This document shows, in pieces, positions 60,685 to 64,000 of a stretch of 64,000 bases of DNA (within the stretch, counting starts at the first letter, position 1; each line of letters begins with the position of its first letter). The position numbers were made by a program, and so were the translations under genes. Under the pieces are notes generated by a model, which saw only the letters and a list, made by a program, of their open reading frames with translations, ran no database searches and was not told the origin of the DNA. Source of the DNA: Paenibacillus sp. OV219 (GTDB taxonomy: Bacteria; Bacillota; Bacilli; Paenibacillales; Paenibacillaceae); contig NZ_FOCJ01000005.1 in NCBI RefSeq assembly GCF_900110075.1, forward strand, positions 310,001 to 374,000, read 5' to 3'.

Positions 60685-62547
60685 CTAGACGACAATGACC
60701 GCAAGACCATTCGTAATCAAGTTGGTTAATGCAGGAGCTTGGTTCAGCTCATGAAGCTCCTCTCGAAGCGGGGCTTCTAACAAGGTAAGCTCTGGATAAT
60801 TCACGACTAGCTCCAACAGCTCCAGACGCAGCAGCCAATCCGTCGGATACGTGCTAACTAACTTCTGATAGATGTCTGTAAGAGCCAACACGTCTGGCTC
60901 GCTCAAAGTTTGCTTTGCACGAATTGTTGCCGTCAGCTGATACAGCTGCTCCAACTCGGACAGCGATACGGACTGCTCTTGCTCTTGCTCTTGCTCTTGC
61001 TCTTGCTCCTGCTCCTGCTCCTGCTCTTGCTCTTGCTCTTGCTCTTGCTCTTGCTCCCTCCCCCGCTCCCGCTCCTGCTCCTGCTCTTGCTCTTGCTCCT
61101 GCTCCTGCTCCTCCTCTGCTGACTCAGATTGCTCCAAGTCCAGCTCAACTTTATAGTACGCAATCGGATCAACCGCTCCGGGATAAGCCGAGACAATTCG
61201 AGAACCGACCGCCATGTCGTACGTGCCCCACTCTTTCTTAAACAGCTCGCGCCCCGCTAGCGTCACCGTGCAATCCTCGAATGAAATGAGGAGCAAGGCG
61301 TCATTTTGCCGAAGGATCTGTTTTACTCTGCCCTTCACGACCACGCCGCTTGCATATTCAAGCGTCGATGAGCTGCCGATTGCTATACCGAGCCCCGCCA
61401 GCGCAGCATCGTCATAGCTCTCCAGTGCGATCCCACCTGCCAACTGCCCGATTGGCGTACCGAATCCTGTCGCATGATAGTCGGTACCATGTCCAGCTAA
61501 CTGCTGTTTACCCGCCGACAGCGCAGTCTCTCCGGCAGTCTTCACATAGATCGCTTCGCCATCTTGATCGGTCACAACCTCCTGCACGATGCCCGTCACG
61601 CATAGCCCCGAGTTGAACTCGAATGTCGCAACTTGCTTGGAAAGCTTCGCCTTCTCCAGGCTCTCAGTACCGCCAACCCGGTAGGCCATCGTACTCGCTA
61701 ACAATTCCGCGCCTGCCTTCAACTCATCAAAGCTCTTGCAGACGAACAGCTTGGACTGCATCTCCGTCACAACCTTGGGACTCGCAGCGCAAGCCACTAC
61801 CGAGTAGGGAAGCTTCGCTACCGCATCCGTGAAGCAGTGCTTGCTCTCCCCGACCGAGGACAACAGCCCCGCGCCATAAATGCGCGGATGATCGAGCTCG
61901 CCGATGAGCCCATATTCGACCGTCGCCCAGAAGAGTCGCGACACTTGTTCGGCTTCGGACAGCGAGACGACGGCCTGCTGCTTCTGCTCGACGAGTCGCT
62001 GTGCGGCTTCTTTCTCTTCGTCCGTGGAGTTCGGATCCTCCATCACGATCGTTAGCTGCCTAAGCGCTTCGAATGCCTCGCCTCGCTCCTTCATCGAGAA
62101 AGCCTTCGTTCCGATCTCTCCCATCTGCTGCACATAGGAGCGATATTCCGGATCGAACAGAATCGGCGCATGCCCTGCCGCTTCATGAATGATATCCGGC
62201 GCAGGCGTATATTCAATGTTTGTTAGTTTACGAATTTCGGCGGCAATGGGCAGAATACCGCTCGCCAGCAGCTCATAGAACACGGCACCGGGAATGAGCC
62301 CATTCACAATGACAGCGCCCCAGCCGATCTTAGCGAGACAGTCGTTCATCTCGGAGACGCGTGGAATCTGCTCGGTTACAATACCCGAGCTGCGCAATCC
62401 TTCAACGAACGCCGGGTGTGCGCGATCCTTCAGCACATGATGATTTTGCCGCATCACATAGCGCCATACCGCATGATTGATCGGCGTATAATCGTCGTAA
62501 TGCTGTTTAGCGACGTATTTCTTCAAATGAGGCGGAATCTGTTTCAT
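60685..62547 (-). CDS. phhA: Aromatic amino acid (phenylalanine) hydroxylase with Glu-Gln repeat and C-terminal extension
   Basis: 620 residues against ~260-300 for bacterial phenylalanine-4-hydroxylases. Residues ~1-300 are the pterin-dependent hydroxylase with iron ligands His121 and His126 (DIIHEAAGH) and Glu211 (FWATVEYGL). The next ~175 residues are a beta-rich extension of unknown role. A (Glu-Gln)n tract spans ~478-525, followed by a final ~95-residue helical segment. It converts Phe to Tyr; the neighbouring homogentisate and fumarylacetoacetate enzymes continue the pathway. The ATG has GAGGGAG upstream. Confidence 0.9.
   Translation of the reverse strand: MKQIPPHLKKYVAKQHYDDYTPINHAVWRYVMRQNHHVLKDRAHPAFVEGLRSSGIVTEQIPRVSEMNDCLAKIGWGAVIVNGLIPGAVFYELLASGILPIAAEIRKLTNIEYTPAPDIIHEAAGHAPILFDPEYRSYVQQMGEIGTKAFSMKERGEAFEALRQLTIVMEDPNSTDEEKEAAQRLVEQKQQAVVSLSEAEQVSRLFWATVEYGLIGELDHPRIYGAGLLSSVGESKHCFTDAVAKLPYSVVACAASPKVVTEMQSKLFVCKSFDELKAGAELLASTMAYRVGGTESLEKAKLSKQVATFEFNSGLCVTGIVQEVVTDQDGEAIYVKTAGETALSAGKQQLAGHGTDYHATGFGTPIGQLAGGIALESYDDAALAGLGIAIGSSSTLEYASGVVVKGRVKQILRQNDALLLISFEDCTVTLAGRELFKKEWGTYDMAVGSRIVSAYPGAVDPIAYYKVELDLEQSESAEEEQEQEQEQEQEQERERGREQEQEQEQEQEQEQEQEQEQEQEQEQEQSVSLSELEQLYQLTATIRAKQTLSEPDVLALTDIYQKLVSTYPTDWLLRLELLELVVNYPELTLLEAPLREELHELNQAPALTNLITNGLAVIVV
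60973..61116. repeat. Hexanucleotide repeat encoding (Glu-Gln)n
   Basis: About 24 units of GAGCAA/GAGCAG (read on the minus strand) with a short GAGCGGGAGCGGGGGAGG interruption giving ERERGR. Unit length keeps the frame, so copy changes alter only tract length. Confidence 0.95.
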
Positions 62548-62583
62548 TCAATCGACTCCCTCACGATTTTGCGCAAATACGAC

Positions 62584-63744
62584 TCAATTCGGTATCCAGC
62601 TAGTCGGATAATTCGGGTCCTCCAGCTGCAGAGCTCCTCTTGCCACGCGTAGCGGCCTGAACGTATCAATCATGACTGCCAGCTCAAGCGTCTCTTTCTT
62701 CCCGAGTCCCGCTTCAATCTTGCCTGGGTGCGGACCGTGCGGCATCCCGCTCGGATGGAGGGTTATCGAGCCTTCCATGACACCTTTGCGACTCATGAAA
62801 TTGCCCTTCACATAATACAACACCTCATCACTATCGACATTACTGTGAAAATACGGCGTTGGTATTGCATCCGGATGATAATCGAACAACCGCGGCACGA
62901 AGGAGCAGATGACGAAATTATGCCCCTCGAACGTCTGATGAATCGGCGGCGGCATATGGATACGACCGGTGATCGGCTCGAAATCCCCAATATTGAAAAT
63001 ATACGGATACAAGTAACCGTCCCAGCCTACGACATTGAGTGGATGCTGCCTATAGATATGTTTGTGCAGAAACCCACTTCGTCTCGTCCGTACTTCGAAC
63101 TCCCCTTCTTCCGTATGGGTCTCCAGCTTCTCAGGGAGGCGAATGTCCCGCTCGCAATAAGGGCTGTGCTCAAGCAGCTGTCCCTGTTCATTCCGGTACC
63201 GCTTCGGCGTTGTAATCCAGCTTGTTGTCTCGACGACGAGCAGCTTCGCAGCTTCCCCTTCTTCAGGAACAACACGATAGATCGTGCCTGTCGGGATAAC
63301 GATATAATCACCCACCCCGTAGCTGAGCGTACCGAACATCGACTCGATTTTGCCGCTCCCATAGTGGACAAAGAGCAGCTCATCTCCGTCCGCGTTGCGA
63401 TAATAGTAATCCATCGTCTGCGCGAGATTCACGATTGAGATGGTGACGTCTTCGTTACTGAGAATGCAGCGCCTCCCCGCTACCGCATCGCCGCTTTCTT
63501 GGGCCTGTGCAGTCAAAAAATGCCGATGGCGAAGCGGGCCTTGATCCTCATAATCAATCAGGCAAGGCGCATGCAGATCAACTCTGAGCATCTCCGTTGG
63601 TCCGGAATGATGATACAGAATGGACTGAATGCCGGAGAAGCCCTTCGTCCCCATCACCTGCTCCCGGTACAGCGTGCCGTCTTGACGCCTGAACTGCGTA
63701 TGCCGCTTACGTGGTATGTCCCCCATTCGATGATAGAAAGGCAT
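62584..63744 (-). CDS. hmgA: Homogentisate 1,2-dioxygenase
   Basis: 386 residues, ATG after AAAGGAGG. Homogentisate dioxygenase signatures: VVGWDGYLYPYIFNIGDFEP, PPPIHQTFEGHNFVICSFVPR, and iron ligands His300 and Glu307 in FHSNVDSDEVLYYVKG and His336 in HPSGMPHGPHPG. It opens the homogentisate ring to maleylacetoacetate. In the operon between fumarylacetoacetase (upstream) and the hydroxylase (downstream). Confidence 0.95.
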   Translation of the reverse strand: MPFYHRMGDIPRKRHTQFRRQDGTLYREQVMGTKGFSGIQSILYHHSGPTEMLRVDLHAPCLIDYEDQGPLRHRHFLTAQAQESGDAVAGRRCILSNEDVTISIVNLAQTMDYYYRNADGDELLFVHYGSGKIESMFGTLSYGVGDYIVIPTGTIYRVVPEEGEAAKLLVVETTSWITTPKRYRNEQGQLLEHSPYCERDIRLPEKLETHTEEGEFEVRTRRSGFLHKHIYRQHPLNVVGWDGYLYPYIFNIGDFEPITGRIHMPPPIHQTFEGHNFVICSFVPRLFDYHPDAIPTPYFHSNVDSDEVLYYVKGNFMSRKGVMEGSITLHPSGMPHGPHPGKIEAGLGKKETLELAVMIDTFRPLRVARGALQLEDPNYPTSWIPN

Positions 63745-63765
63745 GCCGATTAAAACCTCCTTTCC

Positions 63766-64000
63766 TCAAAATGCCGGCAGCACTCGACCTGTCACCTCGC
63801 CAAAGCCCACACGGTAGCCGTCGCCTTGGCAATAACCGGTCAAGGTCAGACGGTCACCATCCGCGAGCCATATCCGCTCCTCGCCACTCGGCAGCTGAAT
63901 CGGCTCCGTCCCTCGCCAAGTCAGCTCCAGCATGCAGCCGCGAGCTTCCTTCGCTTCTCCGCTAATCGTGCCTGATGCGAGCAGATCTCCAGCTTGCAGG
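63766..64000 (-). CDS. fahA: Fumarylacetoacetase-family protein, C-terminal part
   Basis: The frame enters from beyond the window edge and begins [20 protein letters not shown], the conserved C-terminal GDLLxSGTISG of fumarylacetoacetate hydrolases, continuing to [14 protein letters not shown]. It cleaves fumarylacetoacetate to fumarate and acetoacetate. The stop lies 21 bases before the homogentisate dioxygenase start, whose ribosome-binding site is in the gap. N-terminal three quarters not seen. Confidence 0.92.
   Translation of the reverse strand, partial: LQAGDLLASGTISGEAKEARGCMLELTWRGTEPIQLPSGEERIWLADGDRLTLTGYCQGDGYRVGFGEVTGRVLPAF

Noticed and set aside
60300-61116. CRISPR-like periodicity
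   Set aside because: The 113-bp units have no unique spacers and the hexamers are a coding microsatellite; no cas genes are present.
60910-61241. Leu-rich and Ala/Leu/Pro-rich frames across the hexamer tract
   Set aside because: They are antisense translations of the (Glu-Gln)n codons in the hydroxylase gene.

Overview
The window looks like chromosomal DNA of a spore-forming, Gram-positive Paenibacillaceae bacterium (Paenibacillus or a close relative such as Cohnella). The basis is a large S-layer-homology protein, three secreted proteins with the copper-amine-oxidase-like 'stalk' domain, a YheC/YheD spore-coat ATP-grasp protein, a YesM/YesN-type two-component pair next to family-1 sugar-binding proteins, very strong Shine-Dalgarno sites and frequent TTG/GTG starts. 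The genus is inference. No rRNA, tRNA, CRISPR array, transposase or integrase was seen.

Layout. 0-2.8 kb: a DeoR-family regulator (5' end outside the window) overlapping a MurA-like enolpyruvyl transferase whose catalytic Cys is Asp, then a small stalk/Gmad2 secreted protein. 2.9-4.7 kb: an APH-like kinase and a PP2C-like phosphatase. 4.8-16 kb: an accessory region of small, mostly minus-strand genes (NUDIX, GNAT, P-loop kinase, XRE regulator, tiny membrane proteins, unknowns, gene remnants), separated by about fifteen copies of a structured repeat with the core TGCCCGTTAG. All copies point the same way, and most lie just after a stop codon. The layout resembles a gene-cassette array and is the most unusual thing in the window. 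16.3-18.9 kb: a Rieske protein plus amidohydrolase pair and a nest of tiny overlapping ORFs. 19.2-25.4 kb: the SLH/Ig-like surface protein, a cold-shock gene with a structured leader, an APH-like kinase and broken GNAT and kinase-like genes.

25.5-30 kb: a leftward cell- or spore-surface polysaccharide cluster (polysaccharide deacetylase, pyruvyl transferase, GT4, GT2, two small barrel-domain proteins). 30-51.2 kb: a long leftward catabolic island with two Gfo/Idh/MocA oxidoreductases, two ABC permeases, two paralogous binding proteins, a ceramidase-like amidase, a secreted glycosidase-like protein, a YesM/YesN pair, a ROK regulator, RidA, an SDR, a GSAM-like aminotransferase and an M20 peptidase. 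A perfect palindrome, the likely ROK operator, sits at the promoter of the M20-led operon. No transport ATPase is encoded, so a shared MsmX-type ATPase is presumed. The genes together suggest import, deacylation, deamination and oxidation of an N-acylated amino compound; the substrate is unknown.

51.3-60.2 kb: YheC/D, an NlpC/P60 stalk enzyme, a DUF4015 glycoside-hydrolase-like lipoprotein, a YebC-family protein, another APH-like kinase and a large stalk protein. 60.3-60.6 kb: a 113-bp tandem repeat. 60.7-64 kb: a leftward Phe/Tyr catabolic operon (fumarylacetoacetase, homogentisate dioxygenase, aromatic amino acid hydroxylase with a long Glu-Gln repeat).

Several genes, mainly in the accessory region, are broken by single-base shifts, often at homopolymers; real decay and assembly error cannot be separated from the sequence alone.
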